A stretch of 64,000 nucleotides of DNA from Aeromonas sp. FDAARGOS 1405 (lineage in GTDB: Bacteria; Pseudomonadota; Gammaproteobacteria; Enterobacterales; Aeromonadaceae): NCBI RefSeq assembly GCF_019048265.1, contig NZ_CP077311.1:2613001-2677000 (forward strand), in the 5' to 3' direction. Positions 18,715-29,541 of the stretch are shown here, piece after piece. The notes below the pieces were generated by a model. The model was not told the DNA's origin. It did not search any database and saw nothing but the letters and a program-made list of their open reading frames with translations. Position 1 is the stretch's first letter. Each line of letters starts with the position of its first letter. Both the position numbers and the translations under genes were made by a program.

Positions 18715-19935
18715 TTACATATTCACCATATTGTTGAGCTCGAGGATCGGCTGCAGGATCGACATCACGATAAACAGCACTACCCCGGCCATGGAGACCA
18801 CCAGCATGGGTTCGAATACCCCGAGGGCGATATTGACCTGGGATTCAAACTCCCGATCCTGGTTGTCTGCCGCCCGCTCCAGCATGCTGTCGAGCTCGCC
18901 GCTCTGCTCGCCGGAGGCGATCATGTGCAGCATCATGGGCGGGAAAATTTTGGTCTCGGTCAGCGACTTGCGCAGACTGGTCCCTTCGCGCACCCGTTCG
19001 GCGGCCTCGAGAATGCGCATTCTGGCAAAGTCGTTGGAGAGCACTTCACCGGCGATCTTCATCCCCTCCAGCAGCGGCACCGCACTGGCGTTGAGAATGC
19101 TTAAAGTGCGGGCGAAACGGGCGGTGTTGAGACCGCGGCTGACCCGGCCAATCACCGGCAGGCCGAGCAGCACCTGATGCCAGCGCCGGCGGCGCTTCTC
19201 GTCGGTGAGCCACCAGCGCCAGACAAAGCTGCCGAGGAAGATCAGCAGCAGGAACCAGAGGCCGTATGCCTGCATCAGTTCGCTGGTGCCGATGAGAAAA
19301 CGGGTGGTGCCCGGCAGCTGCTGACCCATGTGTTCAAACTGGGCAACCACCTTGGGCACCACGGCGGTGAGCAGGATCGAGATAACCCCGATGGCGACGC
19401 AGGTCAATACGATGGGGTAGATCATCGCCTGCAGCAGCTTGGTGCGCATATGCTGGCGCTGCTCGGTGTAGTCAGCGAGGCGGTTGAGCACTTTTTCCAG
19501 ATGGCCCGACTTTTCACCGGCCGCCACCATGGAGCGAAACAGCTGGTCGAACACATGGGGAAAGGCCCCCAGCGAGTCGGCCAGCGAATAACCTTCCACT
19601 ACCTTGCTGCGCACGGTCGCCACCAGAGAGCGCAAGTGGGCCTTTTCGCACTGCTCGGCCACGGCCTTGAGCGCCTCTTCGATGGTGAGACCGGCACCGA
19701 CCAGGGTGGCCAGCTGGCGAGTGATCAGGGCCAGCTCGGCAGTGCTGGCACCGCGACGGAACAGGGCGAAGCGGGTTGCCTCCCGTTTCGCCTTCTCGGT
19801 GGTCTCGTTGACCTCGAGCGGGGTGAGCCCCTGCTCGCGCAGCAGCTGGCGTACCTGACGGGCCGAGTCGCCCTCCATCACGCCGCTCTTGCTACGCCCC
19901 TTGTTATCGAGGGCCTTGTATTCGAATGCCGCCAT
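18715..19935 (-). CDS. exeF: type II secretion inner-membrane platform protein F
   Basis: A 406-residue GspF-family protein with two repeated cytoplasmic domains and three membrane segments (about 170-190, 220-240 and 375-400). It assembles pseudopilins together with the ExeE ATPase. It begins 1 base after the exeE stop. Confidence 0.94.
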   Translation of the reverse strand: MAAFEYKALDNKGRSKSGVMEGDSARQVRQLLREQGLTPLEVNETTEKAKREATRFALFRRGASTAELALITRQLATLVGAGLTIEEALKAVAEQCEKAHLRSLVATVRSKVVEGYSLADSLGAFPHVFDQLFRSMVAAGEKSGHLEKVLNRLADYTEQRQHMRTKLLQAMIYPIVLTCVAIGVISILLTAVVPKVVAQFEHMGQQLPGTTRFLIGTSELMQAYGLWFLLLIFLGSFVWRWWLTDEKRRRRWHQVLLGLPVIGRVSRGLNTARFARTLSILNASAVPLLEGMKIAGEVLSNDFARMRILEAAERVREGTSLRKSLTETKIFPPMMLHMIASGEQSGELDSMLERAADNQDREFESQVNIALGVFEPMLVVSMAGVVLFIVMSILQPILELNNMVNM

Positions 19936-19936
19936 C

Positions 19937-21442
19937 TCAATCTTCCCGGGTCACGCGCAGTACCTCTTCGAGGCTGGTCTGCCCCTTGAGCACCTTGTCG
20001 ATGCCATCGCGGCGGATGCTGGGGGTGTGGCCGCGGATCAGCCGTTCAATGGTCATCTCGCCGCTGGCACCGTGAATGGCTTCACGCACCGCCTCGTCAA
20101 CCACCACCAGTTCGTGGATGCCGGTGCGACCGCGATAGCCGGTGTGGTTGCACTGTTCGCAGCCCACCGGATGCCAGATAGGCTGATCCGGCTCCAGCTT
20201 GATGCCCATGGCGAGACGCTCCTGCTCGGTGGCCGGGCGCGGGGCGCGGCAATCGGGGCAGAGGGTGCGCACCAGCCGCTGGGCCAGCACCGCCAGCAGG
20301 GAGGAGGAGAGCAGGAAGGGCTCGATCCCCATGTCCCGCATCCGGGTGATGGCGCCGATGGCGGTATTGGTGTGCAGGGTCGACATCACCAGGTGACCGG
20401 TGAGGGATGCCTGTACCGCGATCTGGGCGGTCTCGAGGTCACGGATTTCCCCCACCATCACCACATCCGGATCCTGGCGCAGAATGGCGCGCAGGCCGCG
20501 GGCGAAGGTCATGTCTACCTTGCTGTTGACCTGGGTCTGGCCCACTCCTTCGAGGTCATATTCGATGGGATCTTCCACCGTCAAAATGTTGCGATCCCGC
20601 GAGTTGATTTCGGAGAGCGCCGCATAGAGGGTGGTGGATTTACCTGAACCGGTCGGGCCGGTGACCAGAATGATGCCGTGGGGCTTGCGGATAAGCTCGC
20701 TGATGATGCTGCGGTTGCGCGCCGTCATGCCGAGCTGCTTGAGCTCGAGGCGAATGGTGTTCTTGTCGAGCAGACGCAGTACCACCCGCTCGCCGTAGCT
20801 GGACGGCATGGTGGAGACCCGCACGTCGACGGCGCGGCCGCCGATGCGCAACGAGATGCGGCCATCCTGCGGCACCCGCTTTTCGGCGATGTCCATCCGC
20901 GACATCACCTTGATCCGCGAGACCAGCAGTGAGGCCAGCTTGCGATGGGGACGCAGGATCTCCCGCAGCACCCCATCGATGCGAAACCGGATCACCAGTG
21001 CCCGCTCGAAGGTCTCGATATGGATATCTGAGGCCTCCTCCTTGATCGCCTCGCTCAGCATGGCGTTGATGAGGCGAATGATGGGGGCGTCGTCATCAGC
21101 GTCCAGCAGGTCTTCGCTCTGGGGCAGCTCTTCGGCCAGCGCAAAGAAGTCCATCTCGTTGCCGAGATCTTCCATCAGCTGACGTGCCTCGGAGGAGTCG
21201 CGCTGATAGTGGGCCATCAGCAGCTCTTCGAAGGACTCGTTGTCGAGCTGCTCTACCGCGAAGCGGCAACCGGCTACCCGCCGTACTTCCAGCAGGGCTT
21301 GCGGGGTGACGCCGGGGCGGCACTGCAACACAGGTGCCCCTTCCCGCTCAATCAGGATCACCCCGAAATTGCGGGCAAAGGCGAAGGGCAGCTCCGGCAG
21401 CGGGGGCGGCAACTCGCCGCCGTCAAGATGGTAGGCACTCAT
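19937..21442 (-). CDS. exeE: type II secretion ATPase E
   Basis: A 501-residue hexameric secretion ATPase. An N-terminal ExeL-binding domain is followed by Walker [10 protein letters not shown] at residues 262-270, an Asp box and Walker B downstream, and a zinc-binding tetracysteine region (LCPDC and CEQC) near residues 395-430. It powers pseudopilus assembly from the cytoplasmic face. Its start codon overlaps the exeD stop. Confidence 0.96.
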   Translation of the reverse strand: MSAYHLDGGELPPPLPELPFAFARNFGVILIEREGAPVLQCRPGVTPQALLEVRRVAGCRFAVEQLDNESFEELLMAHYQRDSSEARQLMEDLGNEMDFFALAEELPQSEDLLDADDDAPIIRLINAMLSEAIKEEASDIHIETFERALVIRFRIDGVLREILRPHRKLASLLVSRIKVMSRMDIAEKRVPQDGRISLRIGGRAVDVRVSTMPSSYGERVVLRLLDKNTIRLELKQLGMTARNRSIISELIRKPHGIILVTGPTGSGKSTTLYAALSEINSRDRNILTVEDPIEYDLEGVGQTQVNSKVDMTFARGLRAILRQDPDVVMVGEIRDLETAQIAVQASLTGHLVMSTLHTNTAIGAITRMRDMGIEPFLLSSSLLAVLAQRLVRTLCPDCRAPRPATEQERLAMGIKLEPDQPIWHPVGCEQCNHTGYRGRTGIHELVVVDEAVREAIHGASGEMTIERLIRGHTPSIRRDGIDKVLKGQTSLEEVLRVTRED

Positions 21443-23484
21443 CAGGGACGGCTCTGCACAAAGGGGGTGGTGGTTTCGACGGCGCTCTGCTGTCTGTTCT
21501 GCATCTCGTTGATCTGCTTCTGAATCTCTTTTTGCAGCTCGGGTGATACCATCACATCCTGACCGTAGGCGGGCAATACCTGACGGGCGGGGGAGGTGAG
21601 GTAGCCCTCCTGCGAGGCCGCATTGAGCTGCTCGGCGCGGAACAGACTGTACTTGTTACTGGAGATGCCGGAGTAGACGTCCGCATCGCGCAAGATGGTG
21701 GGCCGGATAAAGACCATCAGGTTGCGCTTGGAGGTACTGTTGGCGGTAGAACGGAACAAATAGCCCAGTACCGGGATATCGCCGAGTAGTGGTACCTTGG
21801 AGATCTCCTCCTTGGTCTGCTCATCCATCAGGCCGCCCAGCACCACGGTTTCGCCACTCTTTACCAGCACGGAGTTCTTGACGGTACGGGTATCGAAGGT
21901 GGGTCCCAGACCGTCTGTTCCTGTTGCCTGTTTACCCACGCTCGAGACTTCCTGCTCGATATTGAGCAGCACCGAATCCCCTTCATTGATCTGCGGCGTG
22001 ACCGTCAGCTTGGTGCCCACTGTCTTGCGCTCGATAGTGCTGAACACCTGATCACTGGTAGTGGAGGTCTGTGAGCCGCTCTGGACCGGAACCTCCTGAC
22101 CGACGTTGAAGGAGGCCTCCTTGTTATCCATGGTGACGATACTCGGGGTGGAGAGAATATCGTTCTTGGTATTGGAGGCCAGCGCCGTCGCCAGCATGGC
22201 CCAGTCGCCGTGATAGAAACCGGCAGCCATCCCGTTAAAGCTCTCTAGCAACTTGGCAGCACCATCGGTCTTGCCATTCTGGTAATCCTTGCCCGCGGCG
22301 ATGGCACCAGTGATGGGGAGCCCTGTGTTCGTGAACTGGGTACCGCCGCCATTGGCATTGCCCCACTGGACGCCGAGGTTGAGGCCATCGGCATCCTGCA
22401 TTTCGACGATGATCGCCTCTACCAGCACCTGGGCGCGGCGGATGTCGAGCTTGGCGATGACCTGTTCGAGCTCGGCCATCACGTCTGGTTGGGCGGTGAT
22501 GACCAGAGCATTGGTAGTCTCGTCGGCCGAGATGGCCAGCTTGCCGCCGCCGATACTGCCGCCACTGGTAGCGGCTGCGCTGCCACCCCCTTTCTTGTCG
22601 GCCTCGATGCTGGAGCTGACCCCCTTGAGCACATCGACCATGTCCTTGGCCTTGCCATATTTGAGATAGAAGACCCGGGTATTGCCCTGACTCTGCAGGT
22701 CACGGTCGAGCTGGCGTACCATCTGGATGATGCGGGCGCGCGCTTTCGGCTCTCCACTCACTACCACCGAGTTGGTGCGCTCGTCAGCCACCACCTTGGG
22801 GGAGAGCAGCAGGGAGGCGGTGCCTCCTTGCGGATTGCCATCCTTGTTGAGGTTGGTCACCAAGCGAACCATCTCGCCCGCCGAGGCAAACTTGAGCTTG
22901 ATGATGTCCACATCCTGATCGCCAGCACGGTCGACCCGGTTGACCACTTCCACCAGACGATTGACCACGGCAGCGCGGCCGGTGATGAGCAGCACGTTTG
23001 AGGGCTCGTAGTGCACCACATTGCCACCACCGGCGTTATCGTTGAGCTGGCGCAGCAGGGGAGCCAGTTCACGCACCGAGACGTTGCGCACCGGCACGAC
23101 CCGGGTCACCATCTCGTCGCCCATGCCCGGGTTGCTGCCATCCACCACCGGAATGGCGGAGGTCTTGGCATCCCGTGAGCGCAGTATCTTGAGCACGCCG
23201 TTATCCATCGGCACCACGGCAAAGCCGTAGACGTCGAGTACGCTCAGAAAGAACTGGTAGTACTGCTCCTCGTTGAGCAGGTCGTAGCTGCGCACGTTGA
23301 TCTTGCCGCGCACCGAAGGCTCTATGATGATGGTTTTATTGAGGTTCTTGCCCACCGTATTGATGAACTCTTCAATGTCGGTGTTCTTGAAACTGGCAGA
23401 GTATTCGGTGGCCCAGGCTGAGCCCGCCATCATCAGTGCCGCTGCGATAGTGGCCAGACGCCAGCCTTTCCCTTTAGTGGTCAT
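21442..23484 (-). CDS. exeD: type II secretion outer-membrane secretin D
   Basis: A 680-residue secretin. The signal peptide is about 25 residues (cleavage near SAWA). N0 to N3 periplasmic domains follow, with a glycine/serine-rich insertion near residue 300, then the C-terminal secretin domain ([10 protein letters not shown] and [10 protein letters not shown] segments). It forms the gated outer-membrane channel. In Aeromonas, ExeAB are known to be needed for its assembly. Confidence 0.96.
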   Translation of the reverse strand: MTTKGKGWRLATIAAALMMAGSAWATEYSASFKNTDIEEFINTVGKNLNKTIIIEPSVRGKINVRSYDLLNEEQYYQFFLSVLDVYGFAVVPMDNGVLKILRSRDAKTSAIPVVDGSNPGMGDEMVTRVVPVRNVSVRELAPLLRQLNDNAGGGNVVHYEPSNVLLITGRAAVVNRLVEVVNRVDRAGDQDVDIIKLKFASAGEMVRLVTNLNKDGNPQGGTASLLLSPKVVADERTNSVVVSGEPKARARIIQMVRQLDRDLQSQGNTRVFYLKYGKAKDMVDVLKGVSSSIEADKKGGGSAAATSGGSIGGGKLAISADETTNALVITAQPDVMAELEQVIAKLDIRRAQVLVEAIIVEMQDADGLNLGVQWGNANGGGTQFTNTGLPITGAIAAGKDYQNGKTDGAAKLLESFNGMAAGFYHGDWAMLATALASNTKNDILSTPSIVTMDNKEASFNVGQEVPVQSGSQTSTTSDQVFSTIERKTVGTKLTVTPQINEGDSVLLNIEQEVSSVGKQATGTDGLGPTFDTRTVKNSVLVKSGETVVLGGLMDEQTKEEISKVPLLGDIPVLGYLFRSTANSTSKRNLMVFIRPTILRDADVYSGISSNKYSLFRAEQLNAASQEGYLTSPARQVLPAYGQDVMVSPELQKEIQKQINEMQNRQQSAVETTTPFVQSRP

Positions 23485-23505
23485 TATTGGTACGACTCCA
23501 AATCA

Positions 23506-24372
23506 TTATTCTGACAAGCGCACATAGACATCGAACTGTTCGCCCTGTCGCTCGACGGTCACTGTCATTTCCGTTGCGCCAGCCAGCTGCTGCATCGCCT
23601 GCATGGCTTGCATGTTGTCCCGTAAATCCAGCCCGTTGATGCTGATGGCCAGGTCATTGGCCTGCAGCCCGCTCTGGTTGAAAAATTCCGGATGGGGGCC
23701 CGGGTTGAGGCGATAGCCGGTCATGCGGCCATCCACCTGAACCGGTGAAATATTGAGGTAATCGGTGATCTTGCCCGGGTCGGCCATCAGCTCGCTGCGC
23801 AGGGAGCCAAGAGGAGCAGAGTTGGTTTGCGGCAGCGGCTTGCCATACTCCTCGCCATCCAGCATCAGGGTCTCGTCGCGGCCATCCCGCTCGATGATCA
23901 CCCGATCCGGATAGACCTGCCGGATCCGCGCCTGGGTACCGTCAATCATGTCGCCAATACCATATGAGTTCTGGATGCCGGACATGGCGATGATGGCGAT
24001 GGATTTGGCCGGATCCGAGCTGGCCAACACCCCGTTGAGCTGGGCATTGAGCTGGGTGCGCGGCGCATTGGCGGCCACGGCGGTTTTTGCCTGCGCCTTG
24101 GGGATCGCCTTGCCAAACAGCGCCAGTCGGCTCACCTCGCCCAATTCAAGGCGCGGACTGCTCTGGCCGCTGACCGCCACGGTGGAGGGTTGCCACGGCT
24201 GGCTGGATTGCGGGTTTGCCAGAGTGAGCAAGCGCCAGGTGAGGGCTGCGCTCTGCTGGGCCAGCATCAGCAGCAGCGCCAGAAAGAACACTCCGGTGAC
24301 GCGAGTCAAAGGAAGCTGCCGGCACCGGGCCAGCAGCAGGGTCAAGATGTCATCCCTGAATCGTAGCGTCAT
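23506..24372 (-). CDS. exeC: type II secretion protein C
   Basis: A 288-residue GspC-family protein. One N-terminal membrane segment (about residues 26-45) is followed by the HR domain, which contacts the ExeD N0 domain, and a C-terminal PDZ domain (GLQANDLAISINGLDL). It links the inner-membrane platform to the secretin. The ATG at 24372 matches the family N-terminus. It is the first gene of the exeC-N operon. Confidence 0.93.
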   Translation of the reverse strand: MTLRFRDDILTLLLARCRQLPLTRVTGVFFLALLLMLAQQSAALTWRLLTLANPQSSQPWQPSTVAVSGQSSPRLELGEVSRLALFGKAIPKAQAKTAVAANAPRTQLNAQLNGVLASSDPAKSIAIIAMSGIQNSYGIGDMIDGTQARIRQVYPDRVIIERDGRDETLMLDGEEYGKPLPQTNSAPLGSLRSELMADPGKITDYLNISPVQVDGRMTGYRLNPGPHPEFFNQSGLQANDLAISINGLDLRDNMQAMQAMQQLAGATEMTVTVERQGEQFDVYVRLSE

Positions 24373-24409
24373 ATTAATCAACAAATTCCAGGCTCTGGGG
24401 CGGCTGCGT

Positions 24410-24438
24410 ATTGTGTACGGCTGCGTGCTGTGACACAA
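24410..24438 (-). promoter_or_regulatory. candidate exeC promoter
   Basis: On the minus strand, TTGTGT (24433-24438) and CACAAT (24410-24415) are separated by exactly 17 bases, a reasonable sigma70-type arrangement about 38 bases before the exeC start codon. The assignment is by eye only. Confidence 0.4.
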
Positions 24439-24566
24439 CGGGTCGGGGCGCACCAAACCGTAAAAATGGATATTTCATCACACCGTAAACCTTTGAATGC
24501 TCATAAAAGTGGCACTCAGGCGAGGTGCATCCTGCTTGCCAGCGATTATCAGGGGAAGGTGTGTAC

Positions 24567-25253
24567 TCACCCTTGCCAATCCTGCAACGCCTTGAGGGTT
24601 ACGCTCTGGCCTCCGACATCCAGCACAATGTACTGTTGGTCGATGGTGGCGAGCACGACCCCGGGGGCTATTTCGCTCCCTTCCCGGTATTCGCGGCCAT
24701 TGAGCACCACGGCCCGCTTGGCCGGATTGGATGAGAACACATGGGAGCCATAGCTGAATGCGGGCACTTGCTGGCGAACCGAAAGCGGAGCGGCATTCAG
24801 CGACATCAACTGGGCCGGCTGCACGCTTTGGGAAACTGTACCTGATTCCTGTTGCAGCGGTGTTTCGTTGAGGGCGCGCATCAGCTGTTCGGCCAAGGTC
24901 GGTCGACTGGCTGCCGGATTGCTGGCAGCCGCTGCGACCCTGGGCTGCTGCACTACAGGTTCCGGCAGGGGCGGGGGCAGCGGACGGGTCACCATCGCCT
25001 TGGGCTCAACCCGCACGAAGGGGGAGGCAATCACCTCTTTTACCTCCACCTTCTCCTCGATGGGACGCAGGTGGATTAGATGCCAGCCATAGTTGGCACC
25101 CGCCCCCAGCAGCAGGGCAAGGGGCGCCAGCAACCAGCCGACGCGACGCGCGGGTTGCGCCTCCTCGCGGGCTATCGCCAACCCCATGGCGGGAATATGG
25201 CTCTGTTGCGAAGGCTGCTGGGCACGGCGCAGGGCATTGAGCAGGGTAGACAT
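24567..25253 (-). CDS. exeB: type II secretion assembly protein B
   Basis: A 228-residue GspB-family protein with a short cytoplasmic N-terminus, one membrane segment around residues 40-58, a proline-rich periplasmic linker (PLPPPLPEP) and a C-terminal domain. In Aeromonas, ExeB works with ExeA to place the ExeD secretin through the peptidoglycan. The start codon overlaps the exeA stop, so the two form their own operon ahead of exeC. Confidence 0.93.
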   Translation of the reverse strand: MSTLLNALRRAQQPSQQSHIPAMGLAIAREEAQPARRVGWLLAPLALLLGAGANYGWHLIHLRPIEEKVEVKEVIASPFVRVEPKAMVTRPLPPPLPEPVVQQPRVAAAASNPAASRPTLAEQLMRALNETPLQQESGTVSQSVQPAQLMSLNAAPLSVRQQVPAFSYGSHVFSSNPAKRAVVLNGREYREGSEIAPGVVLATIDQQYIVLDVGGQSVTLKALQDWQG

Positions 25254-26821
25254 CAGGAGGTCTCCTCCAGTCTTGGCATGGGTTCGCCGGAGAGTGCGTT
25301 GAGCCGCAGCAGGGTGTTGCTGCCAGCGATGCCGTCAGGGGTGAGCCCCTGATCCCGCTGGAACTGCTGCAGTTTGTTCTTGAGCTCGCCATCGAAACGG
25401 CGCACCTTGCGTTCGGGTTGTTGCAATGCTCGGCTCAGAGCGTTGTCGAGCCACTGGATCTGGGTCTGTCCGGCATTGCTGGCGATCAGGCTGACGCCCC
25501 CTTTCGGCATGCGCCAGAGCAGGGTATAGCTGCCACCCCAGTTGTCGCTGAGCCACTGGCGATCCACTTGCCAGCTTTGGTTGCCGATCATCAGGCTGGC
25601 CTTGCTTGGCCCCAGATTGACCAGGGTGGCGTAATAGAGACCGCCACTCTGGTCAGTGAGCGTGATCATGGCGGGATGCTGCAGGGCGCGCAGCTCCTCG
25701 AGGCTTGCCTCTCCCTCCTGGCAGCGCAGACCGGCGCGAGGGGCGTTGTCACAGGTGGCATCGAACGGTTCCGGTTCATAGCCCCAGACCCGATAGAGAT
25801 TCTGCATGGCGCTCTCGGGGTCGAGGGCCTGATTGATCGCCTCGGTCAACTGTTCCTGTTGTTCGGCCGTCTCGTCAACGGTGACAGGCACCTCGACCTT
25901 GACCACAGGCCGTTCGGGGAATACGCCGAAAAATTGCCAACCCCACCAGCCTGCAGCTACCAGCAAGGCGCCAGCCAGTGTCACCATCAGACCGGAAAGC
26001 CAGCTCCCCTCATCACGGACGCCGCTCACCTCGAACGCTGCCTGGCTGATGTCGCCATGAACAATCTTGTAGCTGCCACGGGCGAAGGCGGCGAGCAGGG
26101 CGCGATCGCAGATGAGGTTGATCAGGCGCGGAATGCCGCCGGAGAGCCGATGCAGCGTCTGGATCGCTCTGGGGGTAAAAATGGGCTGCACACAACCGGC
26201 TACTTGCAGCCGGAAGCGGACGTAGGCATCCACATCGGTGGCGGAGAGGGGCAGCAGGTGGTAGCGGGCGGTGATGCGCTGGGCCAGTTGGCGCAACAGG
26301 GGCTGGCGCAGCATCTGTTGCAGTTCGGGTTGGCCGATCAGCACGATTTGCAGCAGTTTTTTCTCGTCGGTTTCCAGGTTGGTGAGCAGACGCAACTGCT
26401 CCAACACCCCGGGCAACAGATGTTGGGCCTCATCCACCAGTACCACGCTGCGCTTGCCTGCGGTCAGGTTGGCCAGCAGGTGGTCGCGGATCAGGTCGAA
26501 CAGTTGCTTGATCCCGGCCTCGGCGGGGTAGGGGAGTTGAAACTCGTCGCAGATGGCTGCCAGCAGATCCCGTTCGGTCAGGGAGGGGTTGAGGATGTAG
26601 GCGATCTCGGTATCTGCTGGCAACTGCTGCAGCAGGCAACGGGAGACGGTGGTTTTGCCGGTGCCCACTTCGCCGGTCAGCAGCACAAAGCCGCCACCAT
26701 CCTGCAATCCGTAGTTGAGGTGAGCAAGGGCTTCGCCGTGGCGCTCACTCATATAGAGGTACTTGGGATTGGGCGAGATGGAGAAAGGCGGTTCCGATAG
26801 GCCGAAGAACTGTGTGTACAT
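25253..26821 (-). CDS. exeA: type II secretion ATPase/peptidoglycan-binding protein A
   Basis: A 522-residue ExeA-family protein. Walker A GEVGTGKTT is at residues 50-58 and Walker B VVLVDEAQ near 126-133, followed by a membrane segment near residues 270-295 and a C-terminal peptidoglycan-binding domain (FQRDQGLTPDGIAGSNTLLRL). It binds peptidoglycan and helps ExeD assemble. The start MYTQFFGL at 26821 is the usual family N-terminus. The frame continues upstream to ATG codons near 26899-26908, and neither site has a strong ribosome-binding site, so a form about 26-29 residues longer is possible. Confidence 0.9.
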   Translation of the reverse strand: MYTQFFGLSEPPFSISPNPKYLYMSERHGEALAHLNYGLQDGGGFVLLTGEVGTGKTTVSRCLLQQLPADTEIAYILNPSLTERDLLAAICDEFQLPYPAEAGIKQLFDLIRDHLLANLTAGKRSVVLVDEAQHLLPGVLEQLRLLTNLETDEKKLLQIVLIGQPELQQMLRQPLLRQLAQRITARYHLLPLSATDVDAYVRFRLQVAGCVQPIFTPRAIQTLHRLSGGIPRLINLICDRALLAAFARGSYKIVHGDISQAAFEVSGVRDEGSWLSGLMVTLAGALLVAAGWWGWQFFGVFPERPVVKVEVPVTVDETAEQQEQLTEAINQALDPESAMQNLYRVWGYEPEPFDATCDNAPRAGLRCQEGEASLEELRALQHPAMITLTDQSGGLYYATLVNLGPSKASLMIGNQSWQVDRQWLSDNWGGSYTLLWRMPKGGVSLIASNAGQTQIQWLDNALSRALQQPERKVRRFDGELKNKLQQFQRDQGLTPDGIAGSNTLLRLNALSGEPMPRLEETS

Positions 26822-27198
26822 GAGGGGATTCTTTTGTAGCCGGCGACAGATAAGAAATGTCTCCGGATGATAGCAAACCTCGAATTCATTGGAAGCCATC
26901 ATTGGCAAAGGATGACAAATTGCAGCCTTTTCCTGTCATCTTGTGATCCAGATATCGCCCCGTTGCACCATGGTACTCAAAAATTGCAACCAATCTGAAA
27001 AATAAGTTTTTCATCAATGGCTTGTCGGTATGCGTTGTCACAGTAGTCCGGTGTTTTCGGATCAATAGTCATGGTCTGGCCACTATTTATGCCCGTTTTC
27101 TCCTCTCGTAAGGGTGAACCGAGAGAGGGGCTAGCGGCGAAACAGCGCCAAACCCCAATCAGAGTACAGGGCGCGGGCCACTCTCCCCGCGCACTCTG
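26822..27198. other. intergenic region upstream of exeA
   Basis: About 375 bases between the exeA start and the end of the KAS III gene. I see no gene beyond the possible N-terminal extension of ExeA up to 26908. The region should hold the exeAB promoter, but no clear -35/-10 pair could be assigned. Confidence 0.4.
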
Positions 27199-28320
27199 TT
27201 ACTGTCGTTGTAGCAGCAGGCTACCGATGGAGTAGCCTGCGCCAAAGGAGCACAGTACGCCGCGAGCCCCCGCAGGAAGGTCGCGATTGTACAGATGAAA
27301 CGCGATGATGGAACCCGCCGAGCTGGTATTACCATAGCTATCAAGAATGACCGGCGCCTCCTGCTGGCTGGCATCGTGGCCGAGCAGTTTGCGGCCGATG
27401 AACTGGTTCATGGTGAGGTTGGCCTGATGGAGCCAGAGCCGGTTCAGGCTCTCGGCGGGCCAGCCCTGCTCATCGAGCTGGTTGGCAATCTGGTCGCACA
27501 CCAGCGGTAACACCTCCTTGAACACCTTGCGCCCCTGCTGGCGGAACAGCTTGTCGTCGCTGTAGCGAGTGCGCGGGCTCAGCCGGTTCAAAAAGCCGAA
27601 GTTGTTGCGGATGTTGTTGGAGTATTGGGTCACCAGCTTGCTGGCCACCAGTTGCCACGGATTGGCCACCTTGCAATCTGCTTCCCGCTCCAGCAGCACC
27701 GCGGTGCAGGCATCGCCGAAGATAAAGTGACTATCCCGATCGCGAAAATTGAGGTGCCCCGAGCAGATCTCCGGATTAACCACCAGCGCCACTCGGGCGG
27801 TGTCTGCCGCCAGCATGTCGGCGGCAGTCTTGATGCCGAAGGTGGCGGACGAGCAGGCCACGTTCATGTCAAAGGCCATGCCGCTTGCTCCCAGATAGTG
27901 CTGCAGCTCGATGGCCAGCGCCGGATAGGGGCGTGGCATGTTGGAGGCAGCGACGATGACCAGATCGATCTCACCCGGCTCGCGGCCGGCGGCGATCAGC
28001 GCCTGCTCGGCGGCAGCCACCGCCATCTCCACCATGATGGAGGGCATCTCATCGGGCCGCTCCGCCAGCAGCGGTTGCATGATGTCGGGGTTGAGTACCC
28101 CTTCGCGGCTCACCAGATAACGGCTTTTGATGCCGGACGCCTTCTCGATGAACTCGCAACTGGAGTGCTGCTTGGCGGGGAGCTGGCCGGCGTCGATGGC
28201 GGAGGCGTTCTCCTCGTTGTAGAGATCCACATACTGGTTGAAGGCGGCCACCAGTTCTTCATTGCTGACGGCAAAGGGTGGGGTATAGAGGCCTGAGCCA
28301 CTGATCACGATAGAGGTCAT
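27199..28320 (-). CDS. beta-ketoacyl-ACP synthase III-like protein
   Basis: A 373-residue thiolase-fold enzyme. DMNVACSSAT gives the acyl-accepting Cys156, WLHQAN the His and DSYGNTSSAG the Asn of the KAS III Cys-His-Asn triad. It is longer than housekeeping FabH (about 317 residues) and resembles the second FabH-like proteins of Vibrio relatives. It would condense an acyl-CoA with malonyl-ACP. It does not sit with fatty-acid genes but follows a VWA/MoxR pair on the same strand, 54 bases after the VWA gene, so its physiological substrate is unknown. Confidence 0.85.
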   Translation of the reverse strand: MTSIVISGSGLYTPPFAVSNEELVAAFNQYVDLYNEENASAIDAGQLPAKQHSSCEFIEKASGIKSRYLVSREGVLNPDIMQPLLAERPDEMPSIMVEMAVAAAEQALIAAGREPGEIDLVIVAASNMPRPYPALAIELQHYLGASGMAFDMNVACSSATFGIKTAADMLAADTARVALVVNPEICSGHLNFRDRDSHFIFGDACTAVLLEREADCKVANPWQLVASKLVTQYSNNIRNNFGFLNRLSPRTRYSDDKLFRQQGRKVFKEVLPLVCDQIANQLDEQGWPAESLNRLWLHQANLTMNQFIGRKLLGHDASQQEAPVILDSYGNTSSAGSIIAFHLYNRDLPAGARGVLCSFGAGYSIGSLLLQRQ

Positions 28321-28374
28321 CTTTGCTCCTCGCCGGGTGCGTTCCCGGCTTGTCGGTTTATAGGGTAGAGAGGG

Positions 28375-29538
28375 TTACAGCTGGTCGATCGCCGCAGCGA
28401 GACCCGCCAGAGTCAGCGGATGCATCCGTCCGCCAACCACGTCATTCATCAGTTTGATGGAGGGATGCCAGAGCCACTCCCGCCGCGGGGTGGGGTTGAT
28501 CCACACCAGTTTGGGAAAGTGCTGCTGCAAGCGGGTGAGCCACGCCTGACCCGACTCCTCGTTCCACTGCTCGACACTGCCGCCCGGCCAGGTGATCTCG
28601 TAGGGGCCCATGGTGGCATCCCCCACCAGGATCACCCGGTAGTCGCTGCCATAGGTGCGCAGTAGCCGCAGGGTATCGAACCGCTCCTCAAAGCGGCGGG
28701 CGTTATCCTTCCAGACGAAGTCGTAGAGGCAGTTGTGAAAATAGAAGTACTCCAGATGCTTGAACTCGTGGCGCAACGCAGAGAAGAGACGCTGCACCTC
28801 GGCCACGTGGGCATCCATGGAGCCCCCCACATCGAAGAAAACCAGCAGCTTCACCCCGTTGTGGCGCTCGGGCCGCAGCTTCACATCGAGCCAGCCCTGG
28901 CGGGCCGAACTTTTTATGGTGTCGTCGAGATCCAGCTCGTCGGGATTGCCTTTGCGCACCCAGCGTCTGAGTTTGCGCAGTGCTAACTGGATGGCGCGCT
29001 GGCCAAGCGGTGAGTCGTCGCTGAAGTTGCGATAGTGACGGGCCTCCCACACTTTGGCCGCCTTGCCGTGCTGCTTCTCTCCACCCATGCGCACCCCCTC
29101 GGGGTGAAAACCGCCATGGCCAAACGGGCTGCTGCCACCGGTCCCTACCCACTTGTTGCCGCCGGCGTGGCGCTCTTTCTGCTCGCTTAAGCGCTGGTTA
29201 AGGGTTTCAAGCAGCTTGTCGAGTCCGCCAAGGGATTTGAGCAGCGCCTTCTCCTCTGGGCTCAACAGTCGCTCGAACTCCTTGCGCAGCCACTCCTCGG
29301 GCAGGCTTTCCGGCAGCAGGGGGATGGCGTCCAGCCCCTCATAGTATTCGGCGAAGGCGCGATCGAAGCGATCGTAGTGGGCCTCGTCTTTTACCAGCAG
29401 GCAGCGGGAGAGTTGGTAGAACTCCTCCATATCGACAGCGACCAGCCGGGCAGCCAGTGCGGCGTGCAAGTCCAGCAGCTCACGCAGGCTGCAGGGGAGC
29501 TTGTGGCGGCGCAGATGGGTAAAAAAGTCGATCAGCAT
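28375..29538 (-). CDS. VWA-domain (CoxE-like) protein
   Basis: A 387-residue protein with a C-terminal von Willebrand A-type domain. LVFFDVGGSMDAHV carries a metal-binding DxGxS motif, and the N-terminal half is helical and charged. Such proteins commonly pair with MoxR AAA+ ATPases as chaperones for metal-cofactor or complex assembly. It begins 3 bases after the moxR-like gene. The client is not identifiable here. Confidence 0.85.
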   Translation of the reverse strand: MLIDFFTHLRRHKLPCSLRELLDLHAALAARLVAVDMEEFYQLSRCLLVKDEAHYDRFDRAFAEYYEGLDAIPLLPESLPEEWLRKEFERLLSPEEKALLKSLGGLDKLLETLNQRLSEQKERHAGGNKWVGTGGSSPFGHGGFHPEGVRMGGEKQHGKAAKVWEARHYRNFSDDSPLGQRAIQLALRKLRRWVRKGNPDELDLDDTIKSSARQGWLDVKLRPERHNGVKLLVFFDVGGSMDAHVAEVQRLFSALRHEFKHLEYFYFHNCLYDFVWKDNARRFEERFDTLRLLRTYGSDYRVILVGDATMGPYEITWPGGSVEQWNEESGQAWLTRLQQHFPKLVWINPTPRREWLWHPSIKLMNDVVGGRMHPLTLAGLAAAIDQL

Positions 29539-29541
29539 GGT